Assembly (NCBI GenBank): GCA_021820645.1
Contig: JAKADJ010000034.1
Coordinates: forward strand, 1-13,807
Direction: 5' to 3'
Source of the DNA: Bacillota bacterium
Lineage (GTDB): Bacteria; Bacillota_E; Sulfobacillia; Sulfobacillales; Sulfobacillaceae
Length of the DNA: 13,807 nucleotides
Part shown: positions 7,540-13,807 of the stretch, piece after piece
Layout of the letters: every line of letters begins with the position of its first letter
Position numbering within the stretch: position 1 is the stretch's first letter
Made by a program: the position numbers and the translations under genes
Notes under the pieces: generated by a model
Told to the model about the DNA's origin: nothing
Databases searched by the model: none
Seen by the model: only the letters and a program-made list of their open reading frames with translations

Positions 7540-7926
7540 CTAGCCCACGTCCCATAGATGGGATCGTGGTTCTTTGGGATCCTTGCGTTGATCGACACGC
7601 GGTGGCCAGAATGCAGCCGTCACGGCGAGCAGGATCGCAATCGCCCAAAATCCAGTTGGGAAATACCAAAATGTGGGGGATCCGAAGTATTCGAGCCCCA
7701 CCGCAAAGATTAGCACCGCCACGGCGGCCTTTTCCCAACGAAACACCAACACCATCGACAAAATTGACATTAGCACGGCCCAGATTGCCGCCAGGGATCG
7801 AATGGCTTCATTAGTGGAAACCGTAATCCCGACCGGGTGGATCCCCCGTAATAAAATTTCCAAGATCGCAATCGCCGTTGCCGTCAATGTCCCAAATAAA
7901 CCGAACAAAAATGCTGCCAGTCGCAT
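7540..7926 (-). CDS. Small integral membrane protein, four predicted helices
   Basis: A 128-residue protein I cannot assign to a family. It has four hydrophobic segments at about 3-26, 43-62, 66-82 and 89-108, short connecting loops (an approximately 16-residue loop after the first) and a charged C-terminal tail (about 109-128) rich in Arg, Lys and Asp. The topology resembles small DUF4064-like membrane proteins, but that is only a resemblance. The gene is real rather than a chance frame: AAGGAGG lies at about 7934-7940, 8 bases before ATG 7926, and the hydrophobic pattern is coherent. Open frames on the other strand here show neither. It lies 169 bases downstream of recQ on the same strand and probably has its own promoter. 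Its TAG is 2 bases from the terpene synthase stop. Confidence 0.75.
   Translation of the reverse strand: MRLAAFLFGLFGTLTATAIAILEILLRGIHPVGITVSTNEAIRSLAAIWAVLMSILSMVLVFRWEKAAVAVLIFAVGLEYFGSPTFWYFPTGFWAIAILLAVTAAFWPPRVDQRKDPKEPRSHLWDVG
7550..7563 (+). other. Short hairpin just past the terpene synthase stop
   Basis: TCCCAT and ATGGGA pair over a 2-base loop, 13 bases beyond the TAA of the terpene synthase gene and inside the last codons of the opposing membrane-protein gene. A weakly T-rich stretch (TTCTTT) follows several bases later. It may help end the + transcript, but it does not have standard terminator form. Confidence 0.2.
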
Positions 7927-8095
7927 CGCGCGTTCCTCCTTAGCTTGCGGCTTAATGGTAGCGTCATCAGGCCTACCGGGTCGTTCTCTAGTTCTCTAAT
8001 AGCTTATAACGCTAGTGAGCACGTCGGGGTTACCCCGGCCCGCACGTATCCCGGCTCCTCCCCATAATATTCGAGGGAGGCTCGCAGTTTTTGTC
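7927..8095 (-). promoter_or_regulatory. Intergenic region upstream of the membrane-protein gene
   Basis: This is the longest gene-free stretch (169 bases). It holds an exact tandem octamer, GTTCTCTA twice at 7983-7998 (+ strand); a TAGC/GCTA inverted repeat at 8000-8014; and CGGGG-TTA-CCCCG near 8024-8036. On the - strand TATAAG within the inverted repeat matches a -10 box at five of six bases, but no good -35 box stands 16-18 bases upstream. A 6-base stem CCTCCC/GGGAGG near 8067-8090 with T5 after it points along +, where no gene ends nearby. The region is probably regulatory; no element is certain. Confidence 0.35.
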
Positions 8096-10186
8096 TTATG
8101 GTGTCGTGGACTCCATGAGGAATGCATGAGAAAGCGATTGCCGGCGAACGATGGCCTGGACCACCCTTAATATGTCATACGAATGGGCCCCTTCGAGCGC
8201 CTCAAAGATGGGGCGTAAACGATCCGACCCGTGTTTGGCAAATTCCGCGAGAATCGTCGCCATGACGGCGGATGGGACGAGGCGTAGTACATAGCGTCTC
8301 CAATCTTCGACATCCATGGTGCTAACCCATTCTATCAGGTATCCCACCACGGTACCGTGCGACCTGGCCACACGGCGTGTGACCTCGTCCAGGGGAACGC
8401 CTTCACGGAACATGGCAATAGCCAGTGTCTTGGGGGTAACCAACAGTTCAGTCGGATCGCTGGATGTGGTCTGGCTAGTAGCGAACGGCCTTATTAAGGC
8501 GAGCAGTGCGTCCCCATAACGGGACAGTTTAACCGGGCCGATTCCGGGACATAGCTTCAGTGCTGCTAATGTGTCCGGTATCGCGGTTGCCAGCGATTGA
8601 ATCGCCCGGTCATCGAGGATCCGATACGGAGGAAGGTCCGCCTCATCGGCCATTTTGGCTCGCCATTGGCGTAGCTGAGCCACCAAGGACCAGTCTGGAG
8701 TAGCTGCCCTATCCTGTCCACCGTGCTCACAGATGTCACAACAGTCAGCACCCCGACTTGAAAGACTTTGGCCAAAGTATTGCCCAATCCGGCGACGGCG
8801 ACACTCGGTACCCAACACATAACTCCTCATCAAGCGAAATTGCTGCTGACGGTACCGATGTCGTTGTTCCAATCGATTCCAGATGGCCTCGGCGGTAAGG
8901 TTGTCCAAGTCGGCAAGACGGGTTACTCCTACGGTGCGCCCGGATCGGTCACCTACCGTGATTAGTTGCATCTCATGGAGCGCCGCCATCACCAAAGAGA
9001 CGTCGAGATCGTCGTCTAAAAGCTCCCATCGCACCCGCCGTTTATGAGGAAGGTGTTGTATCGCTTCCAAGATCCGCTGGACCTCTGTGAACTGAGGTTC
9101 GCCCAGCTCAATGCGGGTTTCCCGTCGTTCAATATCTCCGTATCGAATGTACATCTGGGCATTTGCCGCCGCACCATCTCGTCCCGCCCGGCCCACTTCC
9201 TGATAATAGGCCGCCATCGATTCCGGCACGCTAACGTGGATGACGTCTCCCACATCCTGCCGATTGATGCCCATACCAAAGGCCGTGGTGGCAACTACGT
9301 AAGGCACCCGTCCTGAGACAAAGTCGTCTTGCACGGCCGCCCGCGTCGATTCTTCCAACCCCGCATGATACACGGCGACCGTACGCCCAAGATCCTCGGT
9401 GAGCCATTCACCCCATTCTTCGGCTTGCCGCCGAGTACCCGCATAGACGATGACGGGCCGTGTCGTCCCGCGGATGCTTTGGCTTACTAGAAGGCGTTGC
9501 TCCCGGGTTGAGGCGGCCACCTTGACCCCGAAACGAAGATTTGGTCGATCTACCGAAAATTCGTGCTGAATTAAATCTTCATCGGGTAACGCCAATTGAT
9601 ACACAATGTCGCGGCGCACCCGGGGAGACGCCGTCGCCGTGAGCGCCATTATGGGAGGGTTCCCCGCCCGATTACGAAATTCCCGGATGCGACGGTAGTC
9701 GGGCCGGAAATCGTGTCCCCACTCGGAAATGCAATGAGCCTCATCCACCACCAGTAAACTCGTCTTAGTACCGCGATCCAACGCCTCCAGGAGTTCAGAA
9801 TGCTGCAATCGTTCAGGCGCTAAAAATAGCAAGGGGACCCGGCTCAATTCCCAATCGCGAATCATCTGACGTTGCTCCGCTAGCGAGAGCCGCCCGGTCA
9901 ACGCGTTGGCTCGAATTCCCCGCGCTGCCAGACTGTCTACTTGGTCCTTCATTAGGGCAATGAGGGGAGAAATCACCACCGTGGGATAGGGCAGAAGTAG
10001 ACTCGGTAGTTGATAGCAAAGAGATTTCCCGGACCCCGTGGGCAGGACCGCCACTTGGGACTCTCCGGCCAGCGCCCGACACACAATCTCCTCTTGGAGT
10101 GGGCGAAAGTGGTCGAGACCAAACTGCGCTTTTAAAGTCGTTCGGACTACGGGTCCCCATGGATACCAATTAGGCATGAGGCACAT
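8096..10186 (-). CDS. recQ: RecQ-family ATP-dependent DNA helicase
   Basis: A 696-residue 3'-5' DNA helicase for recombination and replication-fork repair. Helicase motifs are complete: Walker A PTGSGKS 49-55, DEAH 148-151 running into the RecQ aromatic loop HCISEWGHDFRPDY, ALTATA 181-186, ATTAFGMGIN 299-308 and QEVGRAGRDG 329-338. Then come the RecQ-Ct region with a zinc site (C462, C482/C483, C486) and winged helix (about 365-495), an HRDC domain (about 500-568, with CPGIGPVKLSRYG) and a helix-turn-helix tail (about 580-622, with PLDEVTRRVARSHGTVVGYL) like the HTH_40 domain at the end of many Firmicute RecQ proteins. The zinc cysteines are oddly spaced. The start is uncertain: ATG 10186 overlaps the exonuclease gene by 17 bases; ATG 10177 is the alternative; neither has a good ribosome site, so coupling to upstream translation is likely. 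Confidence 0.95.
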   Translation of the reverse strand: MCLMPNWYPWGPVVRTTLKAQFGLDHFRPLQEEIVCRALAGESQVAVLPTGSGKSLCYQLPSLLLPYPTVVISPLIALMKDQVDSLAARGIRANALTGRLSLAEQRQMIRDWELSRVPLLFLAPERLQHSELLEALDRGTKTSLLVVDEAHCISEWGHDFRPDYRRIREFRNRAGNPPIMALTATASPRVRRDIVYQLALPDEDLIQHEFSVDRPNLRFGVKVAASTREQRLLVSQSIRGTTRPVIVYAGTRRQAEEWGEWLTEDLGRTVAVYHAGLEESTRAAVQDDFVSGRVPYVVATTAFGMGINRQDVGDVIHVSVPESMAAYYQEVGRAGRDGAAANAQMYIRYGDIERRETRIELGEPQFTEVQRILEAIQHLPHKRRVRWELLDDDLDVSLVMAALHEMQLITVGDRSGRTVGVTRLADLDNLTAEAIWNRLEQRHRYRQQQFRLMRSYVLGTECRRRRIGQYFGQSLSSRGADCCDICEHGGQDRAATPDWSLVAQLRQWRAKMADEADLPPYRILDDRAIQSLATAIPDTLAALKLCPGIGPVKLSRYGDALLALIRPFATSQTTSSDPTELLVTPKTLAIAMFREGVPLDEVTRRVARSHGTVVGYLIEWVSTMDVEDWRRYVLRLVPSAVMATILAEFAKHGSDRLRPIFEALEGAHSYDILRVVQAIVRRQSLSHAFLMESTTP

Positions 10187-10958
10187 CTCGCAACGATCGC
10201 CAACGATCTTGGAAACTTCGCCAATGGGTTTCGTTTCGTTCGGCTAAAAAGTTCTCCACACTGCGCTCAAATGTCATCGCCTGATCGGCGTCCATCCATT
10301 CCCGATGTCGTGCGTATTGCGCAAAAATGAGTGCGGTGGTCATGACATCAGTCTCACAATACGACCGAATGGCCTGGATTGCTCCAGATTCATAAAGCTC
10401 CAAAACATCGGAACCATGAGTATCCAGCTTGCCGGGAAACCCCAGCACCGCGGCCATCTCATCCAAGGACATGCGCGCGCTGGCTCCATATCCTGACAGC
10501 AGGTCCATGAGATCGATATGGGATTCTTCGTCAAAGCGCTTCCGATAGCCGTGATACGGTTCCCCTTGTTGGTAATAGGCCCGGGCGGGAATTGAATACA
10601 ACATCCCTCTGAGTGCCAACACAGGAAGGTCAAATCCCCCGGAATTCCATCCCACTAGGTGCGGCCGGGACTCCTTAATGATCCGAAAGAATTCCCCGAC
10701 TAAATGGATTTCGTCGCCATCTGGAGTCCCCAGCGCCGTCACCTTACGGAGCGCGCCAGAGTCATCCACAATACCGGCGGCAATGGCGACCACTTGGTGA
10801 AAGGCTGGTTTAAGAAAGCTACTAGCACCGGTCTCCTGAGCTCTTTTGGCCAGCATCGCTTCTCGCACGGCAGAATCCGAAAGCTCTCCACTAAGGTTAA
10901 GCCAACGCCGCCCGGCCCTGGAATCCGGGATTGTCTCAATATCAAAGATCACCCACAC
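10170..10958 (-). CDS. PolB-like DEDDy 3'-5' exonuclease
   Basis: A 262-residue predicted 3'-5' exonuclease of the family related to the proofreading domain of PolB (Pfam DNA_pol_B_exo2). All four acidic ligands for the two catalytic metals are visible: D6 and E8 in FDIETIPD (Exo I), D110 in GWNSGGFDLP (Exo II) and D204 with Y200 in YCETD (Exo III, Y-x3-D, hence DEDDy). HIDLMDLLSGYGA at 147-159 and LDEMAAVLGFPGK are also typical of the family. No polymerase domain is attached. The start is GTG 10958: CAGGAGGTC stands 8 bases upstream at about 10965-10973; a second GTG at 10952 is less well placed. The gene begins 39 bases after the aldehyde dehydrogenase and overlaps recQ by 17 bases, which suggests joint action with the helicase (inference). 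Confidence 0.9.
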   Translation of the reverse strand: MWVIFDIETIPDSRAGRRWLNLSGELSDSAVREAMLAKRAQETGASSFLKPAFHQVVAIAAGIVDDSGALRKVTALGTPDGDEIHLVGEFFRIIKESRPHLVGWNSGGFDLPVLALRGMLYSIPARAYYQQGEPYHGYRKRFDEESHIDLMDLLSGYGASARMSLDEMAAVLGFPGKLDTHGSDVLELYESGAIQAIRSYCETDVMTTALIFAQYARHREWMDADQAMTFERSVENFLAERNETHWRSFQDRWRSLRDVPHA

Positions 10959-10997
10959 TAGCCCGACCTCCTGTTTTGCGCCCTTTGCGTTCCGCGT

Positions 10998-12413
10998 TTA
11001 AAGATTAAGCACAATAACGGTGGGGTAGGTCATTTCTTCAATCGCAAATTCTGGGCCTTCGCGACCAATCCCGGATTCCTTAATCCCGCCATAGGGCATG
11101 TTGTCGGCGCGATAGGCGCTACTGTCATTGATCATGACACCACCAACCTGAAGTTCCCGCGCCGCCTTCATCGCCACCCCCAAGTTTTGTGTAAAAATTC
11201 CCGCTTGAAGGCCATACCGGCTCTGATTGGCCCATGAAATGGCCTCGTCAATGTCTTGATACGGCACGAGTCCGGCCAAAGGCGCAAAAACCTCTTCGGA
11301 CATCACCCGCAACGAGGGTGCTACGTCTTCTAATAGAGCAGGCGAAAATAACGCGCCACGGCGCGTGGGTCTAATGACTGGATGAGCCCCGCCACTCAGC
11401 GCCTCCTGGTACCAGCTCTCGGCACGCTCCGCCGCCGCTTCGTTAATCATGGGGCCGACGTCCGTGGTGGGATCCTCGGGATCGCCAATGACTAGCGCTT
11501 GAGTAGCACGCTCCATGGCGCCCCGAAACGCACTCCAGACTTTTTGATGCACGTAAATACGTTGCACCGAGATGCAGACTTGCCCGGCGTAGCCATAGGC
11601 CCGGGCCGCCAAAGCTCTGGCCGCAGATTCAATGTCCGCGTCTTCATGCACGATATTGGCCGAGTTATTGCCGAGTTCCAAAAGCACCGGCCTTAGCCCC
11701 GCTTGGCTTCGGATAATCTGCCCCACAGCTGCCGAACCTGTAAAACTAATGAGTGCCACCCGGGGATCTTTCACCAGTTGTTCCCCAATTTCCGGACCTT
11801 GGCCGGTCACCACGTTAATATAACCCGCCGGGACTCCGGCTTCATCGAGTAGCCGAGCTAGCTTCAGGGCTGTAAGCGGGGTTGCCGGTGCGGGTTTTAA
11901 CACGACGGGATTACCTGCGGCAAGCGCCGGTCCCACCTTATGCAATACAAGATTAAGAGGAAAATTAAAGGGGGTAATAGCTAAGGTGACCCCATAGGGC
12001 TTTCGAATGGTGAATGCCAGGCGTCTTTCGGATCCTGGATTGCCAGCGATGGGCACCTCCATGCCTTTGAGGGTGCGGGCGGCCACCGCCGAATATCTGA
12101 GGGTCTGTTGGCCACGCGCCGCTTCCACGCGGGCCTCTTTAATCGGTTTGCCTGCCTCGGCTGCCATGAGACGAGCAAATTCTTCCGCACGTTCTGCTAA
12201 CAAGTCGGCGGCGCGTTCGAGTGCCCGATATCGGTCATGAATCGGCCACGGACGCGAAAATGCCTCGCAGGCAGCATCGACCGCCCGATGTAGATCGCCC
12301 GAAGCAGCCTCGGCAACCTCCGCGATCGGCTGCCGTCGATACTTATGCATGACCGGATAATACTCCCGGGTCGGTTGAATCTGGCCGTCAATAAATAACC
12401 CGAATCGTTCCAA
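10998..12413 (-). CDS. NAD(P)-dependent aldehyde dehydrogenase
   Basis: A 471-residue ALDH-superfamily enzyme that oxidises an aldehyde to the acid in the cytosol. Key residues are in place: N150 in PFNFP, K173 in VLKPAPAT (cofactor binding), FTGS at 224-227, the general base E246 in LLELGNNS, the nucleophile C280 in GQVCISVQR and E374 in EEVFAP. The usual ELGG motif here reads ELGN. The GQVCISVQR context and the MPYGGIKESGIGREG ending resemble the lactaldehyde dehydrogenase / succinate-semialdehyde dehydrogenase branch, but the substrate cannot be assigned. The start is TTG 12413, with no in-frame ATG nearby; AAAGGAG stands 9 bases upstream at 12423-12429. It lies 49 bases after the transsulfuration-type gene and 39 before the exonuclease gene, with no terminator, so it is likely within one operon. 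Confidence 0.93.
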   Translation of the reverse strand: MERFGLFIDGQIQPTREYYPVMHKYRRQPIAEVAEAASGDLHRAVDAACEAFSRPWPIHDRYRALERAADLLAERAEEFARLMAAEAGKPIKEARVEAARGQQTLRYSAVAARTLKGMEVPIAGNPGSERRLAFTIRKPYGVTLAITPFNFPLNLVLHKVGPALAAGNPVVLKPAPATPLTALKLARLLDEAGVPAGYINVVTGQGPEIGEQLVKDPRVALISFTGSAAVGQIIRSQAGLRPVLLELGNNSANIVHEDADIESAARALAARAYGYAGQVCISVQRIYVHQKVWSAFRGAMERATQALVIGDPEDPTTDVGPMINEAAAERAESWYQEALSGGAHPVIRPTRRGALFSPALLEDVAPSLRVMSEEVFAPLAGLVPYQDIDEAISWANQSRYGLQAGIFTQNLGVAMKAARELQVGGVMINDSSAYRADNMPYGGIKESGIGREGPEFAIEEMTYPTVIVLNL

Positions 12414-12422
12414 ATGGCTTGT

Positions 12423-12429
12423 CTCCTTT
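12423..12429 (-). promoter_or_regulatory. Ribosome binding site that sets the TTG start of the aldehyde dehydrogenase
   Basis: On the - strand AAAGGAG is followed by nine bases and then TTG 12413. No ATG or GTG lies in frame at a suitable distance, so this site is the main reason for choosing the TTG start. The resulting N-terminus (MERFGLFIDG) is normal for the family. Confidence 0.7.
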
Positions 12430-12462
12430 CCTCACACCAGGCTTACGCGATGCCATCCATCC

Positions 12463-13638
12463 CTAGCTTAACGCCGATTCCAAATCCTCTAAAAGATCGG
12501 CCTCGTCCTCGATACCTACGGATAACCGGATCAACCCGTCGCGCACGCCGCGCGCCTCTCTAATTTCTCTCGGGATAGCGGCATGAGTCATGGTGGCCGG
12601 GTGTCCCACTAAGGATTCGACGCCGCCCAAGCTCTCCGCTAATGAGAAAACTTCGAAGCGCGACAGCACCTCACGGGCCTGCTCGAGCGGGTCTTGTCGT
12701 GTTGGTTTTAGTTCAAATGAAATCATGCCCCCATATTCTCGCATCTGGCGGTCCACAATGGCGCGCGCCACCCCTTCGAATAACCCGGGATAGTAAACCC
12801 TCGCTACTCGCGGATGATGCGTCAAATACTGTGCTAGGACGCCAGCATTATGTGTGTGCTGACGCATCCGTAGGGCCAGGGTTTTTAGGCCGCGTAAGGT
12901 GAGCCATGCCTCAAACGGGCCAATGATGGCCCCCGCCGCATTTTGCAAAAACTTGATCCGTTCCGCTAACGCGAGGTCCTGCACGATAATGGCGCCACCA
13001 AGCACATCGGAATGCCCCCCAATATATTTCGTGGTCGAATGCACGACAACGTCGGCCCCATCGACCAGAGGGTTTTGAATATAGGGCGACGCAAAGGTAT
13101 TGTCTACCGCTACTAAAATTCCGTGCCGATGCGCGATGTCTGTCAGTTGCCGAATGTCGTAGACCTGGAGCAGTGGGTTGGTCGGGGTCTCAAGCCACAA
13201 TAGTCTAGTGTTTTCCCGTATGGACGCTTCAAAGGCTTCGAGGTCCGCCAAATCGACGTAGCTCACGGCATTAATTTCCGGGTGATAGACCCGCTCAAAG
13301 AGTCGGTATACCCCCCCGTAAAGGTCGTGTCCCGCAATCACGTGACTAGTGGGTGGGAGGAGGCGCAACACCACGTCACTGGCTGCCAATCCGGACGCAA
13401 ATGTGTAGCACCGAGATCCCTGTTCTAATGAGGCTAAGGCCTCTTCTAGTGCCGAGCGCGTCGGATTGTCTCCCCGTGCATACTCATAGCCTTTATGTTG
13501 GCCTAGTTGCTCCTGGGTGTAGGTGCTCGTGGCGTAGATCGGGACGATGGTGGCTCCCGTCGTCGGATCCGGCGCTTGCCCGACATGAATCGCACGCGTC
13601 GCAAACCCTTGCTTCTTGGTCATCGTTGATGTACTCAT
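12463..13638 (-). CDS. Cystathionine gamma-synthase/lyase family PLP enzyme
   Basis: A 391-residue Cys/Met-metabolism PLP enzyme, cytosolic and tetrameric in the family. It either joins an activated homoserine to cysteine (gamma-synthase) or splits cystathionine (gamma-lyase). K204 in HSTTKYIGGHSD forms the internal aldimine, D179 in VDNTFASPY holds the pyridine nitrogen, YEYARGDNPT at 51-60 supplies the Tyr and Arg that bind the phosphate of the neighbouring subunit, and SGLAA at 82-86 is the phosphate loop. The ending GLIRLSVGIED is typical. Synthase and lyase cannot be told apart here, so no symbol is given; a homocysteine or methionine lyase is less likely. The start is ATG 13638 with a partial site, GGATGAG, 5 bases upstream; an in-frame TGA shortly before it excludes longer forms. 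It is probably the first gene of the leftward operon. No S-box or T-box leader fits in the short upstream gap. Confidence 0.9.
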   Translation of the reverse strand: MSTSTMTKKQGFATRAIHVGQAPDPTTGATIVPIYATSTYTQEQLGQHKGYEYARGDNPTRSALEEALASLEQGSRCYTFASGLAASDVVLRLLPPTSHVIAGHDLYGGVYRLFERVYHPEINAVSYVDLADLEAFEASIRENTRLLWLETPTNPLLQVYDIRQLTDIAHRHGILVAVDNTFASPYIQNPLVDGADVVVHSTTKYIGGHSDVLGGAIIVQDLALAERIKFLQNAAGAIIGPFEAWLTLRGLKTLALRMRQHTHNAGVLAQYLTHHPRVARVYYPGLFEGVARAIVDRQMREYGGMISFELKPTRQDPLEQAREVLSRFEVFSLAESLGGVESLVGHPATMTHAAIPREIREARGVRDGLIRLSVGIEDEADLLEDLESALS

Positions 13639-13697
13639 CTTGTCTCATCCGTCCCGTATTTGGCGTCATCCTCCCTTCATTTAAACAATTTCTGGCC

Positions 13698-13725
13698 AAA
13701 AAAGAAACCGTCGCGACAAGTTTCT
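13698..13725 (-). terminator. Putative intrinsic terminator of the gene at the right edge
   Basis: Read on the - strand, AGAAAC (13725-13720) pairs with GTTTCT (13708-13703) around an 11-base loop that can form two further pairs (GT/AC around CGCG). Five more T follow, giving a run of six. It begins right after the stop codon of the partial gene at 13727, as expected for a gene end. The stem is short and AT-rich, so strength is uncertain. Confidence 0.5.
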
Positions 13726-13726
13726 A

Positions 13727-13807
13727 CTAACTATTTACCGCGACCGCATCCCAGGATTCATCCATAATAGTCCCATCGGCATTGAGTTTGAATCGAAATG
13801 CCGCATA
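13727..13807 (-). CDS. C-terminal end of an unidentified gene (5' part outside the window)
   Basis: On the - strand a frame is open from the window edge for 26 codons and ends in two adjacent TAG stops (13729-13727 and 13726-13724). The visible peptide ends with FRFKLNADGTIMDESWDAV and a few more residues. It alternates hydrophobic and polar residues around an N-A-D-G turn, as in a C-terminal beta hairpin; this is faintly like SnoaL/NTF2-like proteins but too short to assign. The terminator-like hairpin directly after the stops supports a real gene end. It lies upstream of, and on the same strand as, the PLP-enzyme operon, but probably on a separate transcript. Confidence 0.5.
   Translation of the reverse strand, partial: YAAFRFKLNADGTIMDESWDAVAVNS

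Noticed and set aside
7449..7999. Open frames on + (121 and 108 codons) across the membrane-protein gene
   Set aside because: No ribosome site and low-complexity, Pro/Arg or Ser/Ala-rich translation. The - frame has AAGGAGG and four coherent hydrophobic helices.
8062..8093. Stem CCTCCC/GGGAGG followed by T5 on +, as a terminator
   Set aside because: The stem is only six pairs with a 12-base loop, the T-run is separated from it by several bases, and no + gene ends nearby.
10191..10208. Direct repeat CAACGATC twice with 2 bases between, just upstream of the recQ start
   Set aside because: It lies inside the exonuclease coding sequence in an Arg/Ser/Leu-rich stretch. Two 8-base copies are compatible with chance.
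13639..13697. Possible S-box or T-box riboswitch ahead of the transsulfuration-type gene
   Set aside because: Only about 60 bases separate the preceding terminator-like hairpin from the start codon, too short for either element, and no motif of either is visible.
13493..13699. A 68-codon frame on - with GGGAGG directly against an ATG near 13670
   Set aside because: Spacing between the site and ATG is essentially zero, and the frame runs out of phase through the PLP-enzyme gene with no recognisable product.

Overview
The window looks like chromosome of a Gram-positive bacterium of moderate-to-high GC. Shine-Dalgarno sites are strong (AAGGAGG or AGGAGG), and GTG and TTG starts are frequent. 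A tricorn-type protease next to a YtpB-type (DUF2600) terpene synthase, plus a diderm-independent lipoprotein, suggests a thermo-acidophilic Firmicute of the Sulfobacillus/Alicyclobacillus kind. That assignment is inference from gene content, not a database match. There are no rRNA, tRNA, CRISPR, phage or insertion-sequence signals. No gene-free gap exceeds about 170 bases.

Left half (2-7537), all on +. First comes the 3' part of a DHA2/EmrB-type drug transporter, then a 61-residue stand-alone zinc ribbon resembling those of topoisomerase I. A putative sigma-A promoter (TTGCTC, 17 bases, TATACT) precedes a tightly packed group of three: a YbaK-family aminoacyl-tRNA deacylase, pyroglutamyl peptidase (TTGA overlap) and a full-length tricorn protease homologue (ATGA overlap). 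The last two form a translationally coupled set for finishing peptide breakdown. A secreted beta-propeller lipoprotein and a YtpB-like tetraprenyl-beta-curcumene synthase follow.

Right half (7540-13807), all on -, read right to left. The last 26 codons of an unidentified gene end in an apparent intrinsic terminator. A probable operon follows: a cystathionine gamma-synthase/lyase-family PLP enzyme, an aldehyde dehydrogenase (TTG start), a DEDDy 3'-5' exonuclease of the PolB-like type and a RecQ helicase. The exonuclease and RecQ genes overlap by 17 bases. A small four-helix membrane protein lies beyond a 169-base gap and ends 2 bases from the stop of the terpene synthase, so the two halves converge tail to tail.

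The most notable arrangements are the overlapping exonuclease/RecQ pair, which reunites in one operon the two activities that human WRN carries in one chain, and the coupled Pcp-tricorn pair. I saw no obviously new defence or mobile system.
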